Assembly: GCF_037027585.1 (NCBI RefSeq)
Contig: NZ_JAXCLE010000008.1
Location: 62,001-126,000 of the forward strand
Source: Solibacillus ferritrahens
GTDB taxonomy: Bacteria > Bacillota > Bacilli > Bacillales_A > Planococcaceae
Reading direction: 5' to 3'
DNA length: 64,000 nt
Shown here: positions 1-9,191 of the stretch, in pieces
How the letters are laid out: every line of letters starts with the position of its first letter
How positions within the stretch are numbered: the stretch's first letter is position 1
Position numbers and translations under genes: made by a program
The notes under the pieces: model-generated
Seen by the model: the letters and a program-made list of their open reading frames with translations, nothing else
The model's database searches: none
Told to the model about the DNA's origin: nothing

Positions 1-430
1 CTTCATCTGATGTTAAGTGACGGCATTTTCCGCCATACATTGGAGCAGCAATACCCTTCGCTTTTTGAGCGTCACGCTCTGCTTCCAGCTCTTCTGATGT
101 ACAGAAACATTTATATGCTTGACCAGATTCTAACATCTTTTCTGCATGTTCTTTATAAATATCCAGGCGCTCCATTTGGCGATATGGCGCATAAGGACCA
201 CCAATATCTACTGACTCATCTGGTGTAATACCCAACCAACGCAGGTTATCAAGTTGAGAAGCTTCTCCACCTTCTACATTACGCTCGATATCTGTATCTT
301 CAATACGTACTACAAAAGTTCCGTTATGATGTTTTGCATATAAATAGTTAAATAAAGCTGTACGTGCGCCACCGATATGTAAAAATCCTGTTGGCGATGG
401 TGCATAACGAACTCGTACTGTTTTCGTCAT
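1..430 (-). CDS. gltX: Glutamyl-tRNA synthetase, N-terminal part (cut by window edge)
   Basis: Charges tRNA-Glu with glutamate in the cytoplasm. Only the first 143 codons are present; the gene runs off the left edge. The reverse strand from 430 reads MTKTVRVRYAPSPTGFLHIG, the class I synthetase signature with the HIGH-type motif (HIGG), followed by the conserved RIEDTD segment and later a CxC-containing stretch (YKCFCTSEE). The ATG at 428-430 has a GGAGG site 6-7 bases upstream (437-442), so the start is secure. It follows ispF on the same strand, as in the usual Bacillales yacL-ispD-ispF-gltX order. Confidence 0.97.
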   Translation of the reverse strand, partial: MTKTVRVRYAPSPTGFLHIGGARTALFNYLYAKHHNGTFVVRIEDTDIERNVEGGEASQLDNLRWLGITPDESVDIGGPYAPYRQMERLDIYKEHAEKMLESGQAYKCFCTSEELEAERDAQKAKGIAAPMYGGKCRHLTSDE

Positions 431-628
431 AATATTGCCTCCTAATTTTAGCGTTAAAACGCTCGACCATTTTCAATATAAAAAGTATACATTTTTTTAT
501 ATGTGTAAGAAAGGACATTATATTGCACTATACTTTCACAATAAGTGTCTTTTTAAACCTTGTCCATTCTACCACTGTCAGATAGTAAGTTAAAGTAGCA
601 TGTGTCAATTTTGACACCCGTTGCTGCC

Positions 629-1105
629 TTAAGCTTTCACTAAAAGAATTGTTGCCATTGCCGCAATACCTTCTTCACGACCAACAAACCCCAATTTCTC
701 AGTTGTTGTTGCTTTTACATTTACTTGTGAAGGCTCTGCGTTTAATAATTGTGCGATACGGTTTTGCATTTGCGAAATATATGGAGCCATTTTTGGACGT
801 TGGGCCATAATCGTGCAATCTACATTGCCTAATTTATAGCCATGTTTTTCAACTATTTCCCAGATGTATTCAAGTAACTTCGCTGAATCTGCATCTTTCC
901 ACTCAGGATCTGTATCAGGGAAGTGACGACCAATATCCCCTTCACCAATTGCCCCCAATGCTGCATCAGTCACCGTATGCAAAAGTACATCAGCATCTGA
1001 ATGGCCTACCAAACCACGCTCATGCGGAATTGTAATCCCACCTAAAATTAATGGACGTCCCTCTGCAAATTCATGAACGTCAAATCCTTGTCCAATTCGA
1101 AACAT
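629..1105 (-). CDS. ispF: 2-C-methyl-D-erythritol 2,4-cyclodiphosphate synthase
   Basis: Fifth step of the MEP isoprenoid pathway: cyclises CDP-methylerythritol 2-phosphate and releases CMP. The 158-residue length is standard. Visible signatures are the N-terminal GQGFDVHEF (metal-binding Asp and His), SDADVLLHTVTDA, and the C-terminal TTTEKLGFVGREEG. It follows ispD on the same strand after about 100 bases that contain the ispD terminator hairpin, so ispF may be read partly from its own promoter. Confidence 0.97.
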   Translation of the reverse strand: MFRIGQGFDVHEFAEGRPLILGGITIPHERGLVGHSDADVLLHTVTDAALGAIGEGDIGRHFPDTDPEWKDADSAKLLEYIWEIVEKHGYKLGNVDCTIMAQRPKMAPYISQMQNRIAQLLNAEPSQVNVKATTTEKLGFVGREEGIAAMATILLVKA

Positions 1106-1185
1106 AACAATGCTAGCTTACAAAGTAAACTAGCTTTCACCTTCTTTCTGCTAATCTCATTACACATAGTATAATCAACTTCTAC

Positions 1186-1221
1186 AAAAAAAGCCTTGAA
1201 AACCTTTTACTTTTCAAGGCT
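1186..1221 (-). terminator. Hairpin terminator overlapping the ispD stop codon
   Basis: An 11-bp perfect stem (1192-1202 with 1211-1221) is followed on the minus strand by a T run (1186-1191). The ispD stop codon (1207-1209) sits inside the loop, so the last ispD codons form one arm of the hairpin. Confidence 0.75.
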
Positions 1222-1908
1222 CTTTCTCAAGTTTCGTTTTTCTAAAATAGCTTCCCCGAAAATCAAATCTTCCTGGGTTGTCATTTTAACATTTTCGTAG
1301 CTACATTCTACGATGTGAATATCATGGCCTAGCCGTTCTACCAGCATCGCCTCATCCGTACCTAAGAAACCGACCTTTTCAGCTACATCTTCCGCTTCAA
1401 CCAACAAATCATAACGAAATGCTTGCGGTGTTTGCACCATCCATAGAGACTCACGGTCAACGGTTTCTTTAATGAGTCCATTCTGCACGATTTTCATCGT
1501 ATCTTTTGCACGAACGCCTGCAATGGCTGCCCCTTTTTCGTAAGCAACCTCCGCAAGTTCTGTAATCTTCGGAATCGTAATAAAAGGTCTTGCTGCATCA
1601 TGAACAAGAACAACCTCAACTGCCTTCATTTCTTTAATACATGAGTGTACGGAATGCTGTCGTTCTTCCCCTCCTGTAGGCAGCCCTTTTACTTTTGTAA
1701 TATTATAATTTTCGATGAGCGTCTGTATAAATGATCGTTCCTCATCCTTTACTGCTAGCCAAATACCTGTACAGTTTGCATCCTGTTCAAAAACAAGTAA
1801 GGTATGCACTAAAATGGGCTTATCTGCTAAGTTCAAAAATAATTTATTTTGCCCAGCACCCATACGTTTTCCACTACCTGCTGCTGGCAAAACGACTTCA
1901 TACCGCAA
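1207..1908 (-). CDS. ispD: 2-C-methyl-D-erythritol 4-phosphate cytidylyltransferase
   Basis: Third step of the MEP pathway: joins CTP and methylerythritol 4-phosphate to give CDP-methylerythritol. The protein (233 aa) opens with VVLPAAGSGKRMGAGQNKLF, the glycine/lysine-rich nucleotide-binding loop, and contains VLVHDAARPFI and RESLWMVQTPQAF, both typical. The start is TTG at 1906-1908 with AGGAAGTG upstream; an ATG is not available at the family N-terminus. It lies 13 bases after yacL, as in other Bacillales. Confidence 0.96.
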   Translation of the reverse strand: MRYEVVLPAAGSGKRMGAGQNKLFLNLADKPILVHTLLVFEQDANCTGIWLAVKDEERSFIQTLIENYNITKVKGLPTGGEERQHSVHSCIKEMKAVEVVLVHDAARPFITIPKITELAEVAYEKGAAIAGVRAKDTMKIVQNGLIKETVDRESLWMVQTPQAFRYDLLVEAEDVAEKVGFLGTDEAMLVERLGHDIHIVECSYENVKMTTQEDLIFGEAILEKRNLRKSLEK

Positions 1909-1921
1909 AATACTTCACTTC

Positions 1922-3001
1922 CTAATCCTCTTTTGGCTTTGCGAAAATCATGCGCCCGGCTGATGTTTGTAGTACGCTTGTTACCGTTACTCTAATCGCT
2001 TGACCGATATAACTTCGCCCGCCTTCTACAACAATCATCGTTCCATCATCTAAATATGCTACCCCTTGATTGTGTTCTTTTCCATCTTTAATCACAACAA
2101 CTTGCATATCTTCACCAGGAATGACGACGGGCTTTACCGCATTTGCCAAATCATTAATATTCAACACTTGTACGCGATGCAATTCGCAAACTTTATTTAA
2201 GTTAAAATCATTCGTTAAAATTTGTGCGCTCATGTTTTTGGCTAAACGGACCAATTTTAAATCCACTTCTGCCACATCTTCGAAATCGACTTCAGTAATA
2301 AGGACTTTGGATGCCCGTTCATCTTGAAGGCGCTTTAGAATATCCAAACCTCTGCGACCACGCGTCCGTTTTAATGTATCAGAAGAATCTGCAATATGTT
2401 GAAGCTCTGTTAGCACAAACTGAGGCACTACTAAAATTCCTTCAACAAACCCCGTCTCGGATATGTCTGCAATACGTCCATCAATAATAACGCTCGTATC
2501 AAGCAATTTATATTGCTCCTGTTCTTGCGCTTCCTTTTCTGATGCCTCATTAATTCGTTTCTTTGTAGATTTCCCTGTAAAAATCTGCATGAGCTCGTCA
2601 CGCTTACTAAATCCTAATCTGAAGCCTAAATATCCTAGGACAATCGATAAAATTGCAGGTACTACCGCGGTAATTACAGGTATATTCATTTGATTAATGG
2701 CTACACCAACTAACGTTGCAACACATAGCCCTACAATTAAGCCAAGCGTCCCAAACAATAAATCTGCTGCAGGTAATTTAAATAATACTTCTTCTAACCA
2801 AGTAATCAATTTTACAAAGTAATCGGATAACGCAAACGATAGGACAAATAATAAAGCAGCACCTATCGCAACACTAAAGTACGGATTATTAAGCCACGGA
2901 TTGGATGATAAATTCATAAATTCATATAATGGCGGTAAGAAAATGAGACCTAATGCTCCACCGATAAATAAAAATGCTACTTGAATAATTCTTTTCAACA
3001 T
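1922..3001 (-). CDS. yacL: PIN/TRAM-domain membrane protein YacL
   Basis: Integral membrane protein with a predicted nuclease fold of uncertain physiological role. The N-terminal ~115 residues form four hydrophobic segments. A PIN domain follows (KLLDTSVIIDGRIADI, later ILTNDFNLNKV, with acidic metal-site residues) and then a C-terminal TRAM domain (about the last 70 residues). I set the start at ATG 2999-3001, which has GGAGGTG six bases upstream; a further ATG six codons upstream overlaps that ribosome site and is unlikely. Family length is about 360 aa, matching 359 here. Confidence 0.9.
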   Translation of the reverse strand: MLKRIIQVAFLFIGGALGLIFLPPLYEFMNLSSNPWLNNPYFSVAIGAALLFVLSFALSDYFVKLITWLEEVLFKLPAADLLFGTLGLIVGLCVATLVGVAINQMNIPVITAVVPAILSIVLGYLGFRLGFSKRDELMQIFTGKSTKKRINEASEKEAQEQEQYKLLDTSVIIDGRIADISETGFVEGILVVPQFVLTELQHIADSSDTLKRTRGRRGLDILKRLQDERASKVLITEVDFEDVAEVDLKLVRLAKNMSAQILTNDFNLNKVCELHRVQVLNINDLANAVKPVVIPGEDMQVVVIKDGKEHNQGVAYLDDGTMIVVEGGRSYIGQAIRVTVTSVLQTSAGRMIFAKPKED

Positions 3002-3277
3002 TACTTTCACCTCCAACAATAATTATACATATAATGCCCTGTTCATGCGAAGGACAACCATCAATATTGAAACAAAATAGAAATATTAGTCAAGGTCTAT
3101 ATTTAAGTAAGGACAATGTCCCCACTTCCACGTAAAATTCCACCCTTTATATTTGTTGAATTTACATCATATCTTTTCGATTATTACAGAGTTCATTCAA
3201 AATTATACTCATACATAGAATTTAGATATTATTTTAATATAATAGAAAAATGACAACATAGAATAGGAGAATACGTT

Positions 3278-3925
3278 TTGGATACAACAAAAGAAGTGAA
3301 AATTTCAACCGCTGACCCATCTGCAATCGGGTTATTCGGTTTAGCAATTGTAACATTTGTCGCTTCAACTCAAAAGTTGGGATGGACAGAAGGTTTAGGA
3401 TTAGTCATTCCCTGGGCAATTTTCTTAGGTGGAATTGCACAATTTTATGCGTCAGTATTAGATTCAAAGCATAATAATACATTTGGTACGACAGCATTTG
3501 GAGCATACGGTCTATTTTGGATGGGTGTAGGTATGAGCTGGTTCGTTCAAGCCGGTGTGTTTGGTGAAGTATTGCAAGCATCTGTAGATACACGTCAGCT
3601 TGGCGTTGTGTATCTAGGGTATTTAATCTTTACCCTATTTATGACGATTGGTGCAGCTGAAACAAATAAAGTTTTATTTTCTATCTTCGTAATGATTGAT
3701 TTCCTATTTATCGGCTTAGCATTAAGCTCATTTGGGATAATGGAACATGGGATGCACTTATTAGCCGCTTACTCTGAATTAATTATTGCGCTTTTATCAT
3801 TCTACGGTGCAGGTGCAAATGTTCTAAACAAACATTTCGGTTTCAACTTCCTGCCTATTGGAAAACCATTTGGCATTTTCAAAAAAGAAGCATTTGAAAA
3901 GAAAGATAAAACTGTAAAAGCATAA
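3278..3925 (+). CDS. Acetate/succinate transporter, GPR1/FUN34/YaaH (AceTr) family
   Basis: Likely takes up acetate or a similar small carboxylate across the cytoplasmic membrane. The 215-residue protein has six hydrophobic segments and begins after a short hydrophilic stretch with ADPSAIGLFGLAIVTF, the counterpart of the family NPAPLGL motif. The start is TTG at 3278, with AGGAG at 3265-3269. It is the only plus-strand gene between radA and yacL, the place where Bacillus subtilis carries disA. Its substrate cannot be told from sequence. Confidence 0.85.
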   Translation: MDTTKEVKISTADPSAIGLFGLAIVTFVASTQKLGWTEGLGLVIPWAIFLGGIAQFYASVLDSKHNNTFGTTAFGAYGLFWMGVGMSWFVQAGVFGEVLQASVDTRQLGVVYLGYLIFTLFMTIGAAETNKVLFSIFVMIDFLFIGLALSSFGIMEHGMHLLAAYSELIIALLSFYGAGANVLNKHFGFNFLPIGKPFGIFKKEAFEKKDKTVKA

Positions 3926-3945
3926 GTTAAAGAATTGAACAAAAT

Positions 3946-3988
3946 AAAGCGTCGCAATTTGGTTCCTACCATTTGCGACGCTTTTTTA
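3946..3988 (+). terminator. Terminator after the AceTr gene
   Basis: Stem AAAGCGTCGCAA (from 3946) pairs with TTGCGACGCTTT (3973-3984) and is followed by T residues on the plus strand. On the other strand it could also serve the convergent radA. Confidence 0.8.
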
Positions 3989-4065
3989 TCTACATTGTTC
4001 CCCGCTTTACAGTGAGGATAACTTATACTCTTTGACGGATGCTCATCAAGGCACAAGAGGTGTAC

Positions 4066-5439
4066 CTATAAATTTTGAAAAGATTCTCGTAGTGCATCAC
4101 TAATTGTTTCAACACCGACTACTTGAATATCTGCAGGGAACTCCCATCCTCCGATATTTGAAGCCGGTATGAATGCGCGTTTAAACCCTAGCTTTGCCGC
4201 TTCCTGCACACGCTGCTCAATTCTAGAAACACGACGAACTTCACCCGTTAACCCCACTTCACCAATAAAGCAATCAGTCGGACGTACCGTTTGATCTTTA
4301 AAACTCGAAACAATACTCGTTAATACAGCTAAATCAATTGCTGGCTCATCGAGTTTTACACCACCGGCAACTTTAATATAGGCATCCTGTGCCTGAAGCA
4401 TCATACCCATACGTTTTTCCAAAACTGCCATTAAAAGCTGCACACGGTTTTGATCAACCCCCGTAGCCATCCGCTTTGGATAATTAAAACTTGTTGGGGT
4501 AATAAGAGACTGTATTTCCACCAAAATTGGTCGTGTCCCCTCCATTGAAGCCACTATCGTTGAGCCTGGTGCACCTTGTGAACGCTCCTGTAAAAACAGC
4601 TCTGACGGATTTAATACTTCTTTCAATCCTCCATGGAGCATTTCAAAAATCGCAATTTCATTTGTAGATCCAAAACGGTTTTTCTGACTACGTAAAATCC
4701 GGTGGTTATGATGACGTTCCCCTTCAAAATAAAGTACCGTATCAACCATATGTTCTAAAATACGCGGACCGGCAATTTGCCCTTCCTTTGTAACGTGGCC
4801 AACTAAAAAGATTGCGATATTTTTTGTTTTCGCAATACGCATTAATTCTGCTGTACATTCACGTACTTGAGAAACACTTCCCGGTGCACTCGTTACTTCT
4901 GGATGATGTACTGTTTGAATCGAATCGACAATGACAAATTTAGGTTGGACTTCATCAATTGTTTGATTTAGAAATTCGAGATTCGTTTCCGAGTAAATAT
5001 AAAGCTCCGGCGTATGTACACCTAAACGTTCAGCTCTTAGTTTCGTTTGACGGACAGATTCCTCGCCCGAAATATATAACACACGTTTCCCTTGATTGGA
5101 AAGAAGCGCAGATACTTGTAGTAATAATGTAGATTTCCCGATACCTGGATCACCGCCTATCAGCACAAGTGAACCTGGGACAATACCGCCTCCAAGAACG
5201 CGGTTGAACTCACTCATTTCTGTAGCGATACGCGTTTCTTCCTGTACTTCCACATGAATAATAGGTGTTGCTTTTGTAGCGGTTGTAGAATGTTGGAACG
5301 CACCACGTGGCCCTTTTGTGATGACTTCAACTTCTTCATTCATCGTATTCCATTCACCACAGCCAGGACAGCGCCCCATCCATTTTGCCGCTTCATACCC
5401 ACAGCTGCTGCACATAAATTTAGACTTCTTTTTTGCCAT
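4066..5439 (-). CDS. radA: DNA repair/recombination ATPase RadA (Sms)
   Basis: RecA-like branch-migration ATPase acting in recombination. In order: an N-terminal C4 zinc finger (CSSCGYEAAKWMGRCPGCG, residues ~10-28), Walker A GGDPGIGKST, the RadA-specific KNRFG motif, and a C-terminal Lon-protease-like domain (EVGLTGEVRRV). Length 457 aa fits the family. The ATG has AAGGAG upstream. It is separated from clpC by a terminator and by a leader hairpin, so it is probably its own unit. Confidence 0.97.
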   Translation of the reverse strand: MAKKKSKFMCSSCGYEAAKWMGRCPGCGEWNTMNEEVEVITKGPRGAFQHSTTATKATPIIHVEVQEETRIATEMSEFNRVLGGGIVPGSLVLIGGDPGIGKSTLLLQVSALLSNQGKRVLYISGEESVRQTKLRAERLGVHTPELYIYSETNLEFLNQTIDEVQPKFVIVDSIQTVHHPEVTSAPGSVSQVRECTAELMRIAKTKNIAIFLVGHVTKEGQIAGPRILEHMVDTVLYFEGERHHNHRILRSQKNRFGSTNEIAIFEMLHGGLKEVLNPSELFLQERSQGAPGSTIVASMEGTRPILVEIQSLITPTSFNYPKRMATGVDQNRVQLLMAVLEKRMGMMLQAQDAYIKVAGGVKLDEPAIDLAVLTSIVSSFKDQTVRPTDCFIGEVGLTGEVRRVSRIEQRVQEAAKLGFKRAFIPASNIGGWEFPADIQVVGVETISDALRESFQNL

Positions 5440-5509
5440 TTCACTAGCTCCTTCGAATGTTTGTTCCTATAATTGTACACGAAACAAAATCGAATACCCA
5501 ATAAACAGC

Positions 5510-5536
5510 TGAAAAATTCTTTTTTAGCTGTTTATT
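5510..5536 (-). repeat. Inverted repeat in the radA leader
   Basis: An 11-base arm (AATAAACAGCT, 5510-5520) pairs with AGCTGTTTATT (5526-5536) about 70 bases upstream of the radA start. It could be a leader hairpin or an operator; no further sign of function is visible. Confidence 0.4.
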
Positions 5537-5608
5537 CATATAAGAAATTGTAATGCCCGTTTTAGCATGAGCTCATATAGAAAGTTTTTTAATAAAAGTT
5601 TTTGATAT

Positions 5609-5644
5609 TAAAAAAGACGAAGCAGTAATGATTCCTGCTTCGTC
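5609..5644 (-). terminator. Terminator of the ctsR-clpC operon
   Basis: Stem GACGAAGCAG (5616-5625) pairs with CTGCTTCGTC (5635-5644); the minus strand then runs into T residues (5609-5615). It lies just downstream of the clpC stop. Confidence 0.9.
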
Positions 5645-5652
5645 AACTTTAG

Positions 5653-8097
5653 TTAATTCGTTGATACTTTTTCTTGCGTACGGACGATGAACTCATCACT
5701 TACATAATCAAGCACAACTGTTTGCGACTTATCTAATGTACCTTTTAACAGTTCTTCAGATAAACGGTCTTCCACATGTTTTTGCAATGCACGACGTAAT
5801 GGGCGTGCACCGTATTGTGGGTCATAACCTTCTTCAGCGATCTTTTCGAGTGCAGCATCTGTAAGATGTAACTCAATTTCTTGCTCCTGAAGACGTTTTG
5901 TTAAAGAGTTTGCCATTAATGATACGATTTCTTTTAAATGATCCTTCTCTAATGAGTGGAACACAATCATTTCGTCAATACGGTTTAAGAATTCTGGACG
6001 GAATGCTTTTTTCAGTTCTTCCAACATTGTACCCTTCATGTCTTTATCTTTTGATTCATTTAGTGCTGCGCCAAATCCAACATGCTTACGGTATTTCAAT
6101 GCATCTGCACCAACGTTCGATGTCATAATAACTACCGTATTACGGAAATCTACAACACGACCTTTTGAATCAGTTAAACGACCATCTTCCAACACTTGCA
6201 ATAAGATGTTGAATACATCTGGGTGCGCCTTTTCAATTTCGTCGAGCAAGACTACCGAATATGGCTTACGACGAACTTTTTCTGTTAATTGTCCACCATC
6301 ATCAAATCCTACGTATCCTGGAGGAGAACCGACTAAACGAGAAGTCGAATGTTTTTCCATGTACTCGGACATATCAACACGGATCATTGCATCTTCATCA
6401 CCGAACATTACTTCAGCTAATGCTCGCGCAAGTTCCGTTTTACCAACCCCTGTAGGACCAAGGAAAATGAATGAACCAATTGGACGCTTTGGATCTTTTA
6501 AGCCTGCACGAGCACGACGGATAGCTCGTGAAATTGCCTCAACCGCTTCACCTTGACCAACGACACGCTTGTGTAATTCTTCTTCAAGATTCAACAGCTT
6601 CGCTGATTCTGCTTGTGCGATTTTAGAAACAGGAATTCCAGTCCACATCGCAACTACTTGGGCAATATCATCTACATATACTGTAGACTCTTCTTTACCT
6701 TGCTTTTCTTTCCATTCCTTTTTCATTTGCTCAAGCTCTTGTTTTAGCTTTTGCTCCGAATCACGTAACGCTGCTGCCTTTTCAAATTCCTGACCTGAAA
6801 CAGCCGCATTCTTTTCGGATTTTATACCCTCTAGCTTATCTTCTAATTCTTTTAAATTCGGTGGAACTGTATATGAACGTAAACGAACTTTCGAACCGGC
6901 CTCATCAATTAAGTCAATTGCTTTATCCGGTAAGAATCGGTCTGAAATGTAACGATCCGATAATTTTGCTGCCGCTTCTACTGCTTCGTCTGAAATTTTC
7001 ACACGGTGATGTGCTTCATAACGGTCACGTAAGCCTTTAATAATTTGGATTGTTTCATCAACAGATGGCTCATCGACTTGGATAGGTTGGAAACGACGCT
7101 CCAATGCTGCATCTTTTTCAATATATTTACGATATTCATCAAGTGTTGTTGCACCGATACATTGTAATTCTCCGCGGGCTAAAGATGGTTTTAAAATGTT
7201 GGATGCATCAATTGCACCTTCTGCACCACCTGCACCGATTAATGTGTGAAGCTCGTCGATGAACAGAATGATATTGCCGGCTTGGCGAATCTCATCCATT
7301 ACTTTTTTCAGACGGTCCTCAAATTCACCGCGGTATTTTGTACCTGCTACAACAGTACCCATATCAAGTGTCATAACACGTTTGTCACGAAGCGTTTCAG
7401 GTACTTCATTATTAATGATTTGCTGAGCCAAGCCTTCAGCAATGGCTGTTTTACCGACACCTGGCTCCCCGATTAGTACTGGGTTGTTTTTTGTACGGCG
7501 TGACAATACTTCCACGACACGTGTAATTTCTTTAGAGCGTCCGATTACAGGGTCAAGTGAACCTTCTCGTGCCACTGCTGTTAAATCACGCGCTAAACTA
7601 TCCAATGTTGGTGTATTCACAGTTTGCGCCATATTTGACGTTCCACTAGTGTTGGCATCATTGTTTCCTAATAGTAATAAAACTTGTTGGCGTGCTTTAT
7701 TAATACTTACACCCGTGTTAGCCAGTACGCGTGCTGCAACGCCTTCACCTTCACGAATTAATGCCAATAATATATGTTCTGTTCCTACATATGCATGACC
7801 TAGTTTGCGTGACTCATCCAACGACAGTTCGATTACTTTTTTAGCACGCGGTGTGTAATGAACGATAGGGCCAACTTCCTCCGTACCCTTTCCTACCAAT
7901 TCCTCTATGCCTGTTTCGATCATCTGAGGGCTAATATTAATTGCTTCCAATGCTTTTGCAGCAATCCCGCCACCTTCACGAATTAAGCCAAGTAAAATAT
8001 GTTCTGTTCCAATTTCTTTATGCTTAAGGCGAATTGCTTCTTCTTGAGCAAGTTGTAATACTTTTTGAGCACGTTGTGTGAATCGATTGAACATCAT
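5653..8097 (-). CDS. clpC: ATP-dependent Clp protease ATPase subunit ClpC
   Basis: AAA+ unfoldase that feeds substrates to ClpP and takes part in McsB-marked protein turnover. It has two N-terminal Clp repeats (residues 1-145), AAA module 1 with Walker A GEPGVGKT, a central UVR/M-domain coiled coil (~400-475), AAA module 2 with GPTGVGKT, and the C-terminal ClpC domain. The protein is 814 aa, as expected. It starts ATGATG; the first ATG overlaps the mcsB stop (ATGA), which implies translational coupling. It is the last gene of the CtsR operon. Confidence 0.98.
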   Translation of the reverse strand: MMFNRFTQRAQKVLQLAQEEAIRLKHKEIGTEHILLGLIREGGGIAAKALEAINISPQMIETGIEELVGKGTEEVGPIVHYTPRAKKVIELSLDESRKLGHAYVGTEHILLALIREGEGVAARVLANTGVSINKARQQVLLLLGNNDANTSGTSNMAQTVNTPTLDSLARDLTAVAREGSLDPVIGRSKEITRVVEVLSRRTKNNPVLIGEPGVGKTAIAEGLAQQIINNEVPETLRDKRVMTLDMGTVVAGTKYRGEFEDRLKKVMDEIRQAGNIILFIDELHTLIGAGGAEGAIDASNILKPSLARGELQCIGATTLDEYRKYIEKDAALERRFQPIQVDEPSVDETIQIIKGLRDRYEAHHRVKISDEAVEAAAKLSDRYISDRFLPDKAIDLIDEAGSKVRLRSYTVPPNLKELEDKLEGIKSEKNAAVSGQEFEKAAALRDSEQKLKQELEQMKKEWKEKQGKEESTVYVDDIAQVVAMWTGIPVSKIAQAESAKLLNLEEELHKRVVGQGEAVEAISRAIRRARAGLKDPKRPIGSFIFLGPTGVGKTELARALAEVMFGDEDAMIRVDMSEYMEKHSTSRLVGSPPGYVGFDDGGQLTEKVRRKPYSVVLLDEIEKAHPDVFNILLQVLEDGRLTDSKGRVVDFRNTVVIMTSNVGADALKYRKHVGFGAALNESKDKDMKGTMLEELKKAFRPEFLNRIDEMIVFHSLEKDHLKEIVSLMANSLTKRLQEQEIELHLTDAALEKIAEEGYDPQYGARPLRRALQKHVEDRLSEELLKGTLDKSQTVVLDYVSDEFIVRTQEKVSTN

Positions 8098-9191
8098 AAA
8101 AAATCCTCTCCTTTTTCCCCATTGTTTATAGCTTCATCTTGCTCATTTAACTTATCTTGTAAAAGCTTCGCACGATACATATCGCGCTCTGCTGGTTGCA
8201 ACGTAGTACCAATATATTGCTGAATGAGTCCAGGTTGCATTAAAAGCATGCACTCATTTAATTTACGCTGTGAAATAGGTTCTAATAATCCTAAACTTAC
8301 CCCAAGACGGACATTGGATAAACAGCTTGCGGCTTCCTCACTCGGTAAAATTTTTGCAAACTTCAATGTGCCAAGTGCACGACTTAAGCGGTCTTCTAAA
8401 ATTGAAGGAGCACGCATCAATAAATTTTTCCGGGCAAGCTGTTCTTTTTGAATGACTTGCTCTACTACTTCTTGAAGCTCATGCAAAATTGTTTCTTCGG
8501 ATTTCCCTAAAGTGATCTGATTAGAGATTTGATAAATATTACCTAAGTTTTCACTTCCTTCTCCATATATACCCCTCACTACCATTCCTAACCTTGTCAT
8601 CATCTGAATCAGGGCATTCATTTGTTTAGTCATAGTAAGTGCTGGTAAATGAAGCATGACAGAGGCTCTAAGTCCCGTTCCAACATTGGTCGGACAACTT
8701 GTTAAGTAGCCATATCGGTCTTCATATGCATAGTTGATTGACTTACTCAAGTAGCGGTCAATCGTTCTAGCCTCCTTAAAGGCTTCTTTTAAGTTCATGC
8801 CTTGTGTCAGGCTCTGAATCCGAATATGGTCCTCTTCATTTACTAATATGCTAATGGATTCATCTTTTGTTAAAAAAAATGATCCTATTTTTTTTCTCCG
8901 TGCCAAGTTAGGGCTTATAAGATGCTTCTCTACTAGGATTTGACGCTGTAATACAGGCATATCTTTTATTTGGAAGTAGGAAAATTGATAAGGGTTTACA
9001 TCTGTAGATAGTAGAACCTTCATCATTTTTTCTTCGACTACCTGTGCCTCTTCTTCTGTAAAACTTATTGGAAATCGAGTATTGGCAATATTACGAGCAA
9101 GTCGAATGCGTGTACTAATGACGATATCCGATTCGCTTTCATGTTGCATCCAGCTTGGACTAGCATTCGTTAGAAAATGCTCGATGTTCAT
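8094..9191 (-). CDS. mcsB: Protein-arginine kinase McsB
   Basis: Phosphorylates arginine residues of proteins, marking them for ClpCP, and inactivates CtsR under stress. It is a phosphagen-kinase fold protein of 365 aa with STRIRLARN near the N-terminus, the LVNEEDHIRIQS loop and CPTNVGTGLRASV, which contains the catalytic Cys region. The ATG overlaps the mcsA stop by four bases and the clpC start overlaps its own stop, giving a tightly coupled operon. Confidence 0.97.
   Translation of the reverse strand: MNIEHFLTNASPSWMQHESESDIVISTRIRLARNIANTRFPISFTEEEAQVVEEKMMKVLLSTDVNPYQFSYFQIKDMPVLQRQILVEKHLISPNLARRKKIGSFFLTKDESISILVNEEDHIRIQSLTQGMNLKEAFKEARTIDRYLSKSINYAYEDRYGYLTSCPTNVGTGLRASVMLHLPALTMTKQMNALIQMMTRLGMVVRGIYGEGSENLGNIYQISNQITLGKSEETILHELQEVVEQVIQKEQLARKNLLMRAPSILEDRLSRALGTLKFAKILPSEEAASCLSNVRLGVSLGLLEPISQRKLNECMLLMQPGLIQQYIGTTLQPAERDMYRAKLLQDKLNEQDEAINNGEKGEDFL

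Noticed and set aside
10..228. Plus-strand ORF at the left edge
   Set aside because: It is antisense to gltX, whose sequence on the minus strand is unmistakable.
602..617. Palindrome GTGTCAATTTTGACAC between ispF and gltX as a terminator
   Set aside because: The 7-bp stem has a two-base loop and no T run on either strand.
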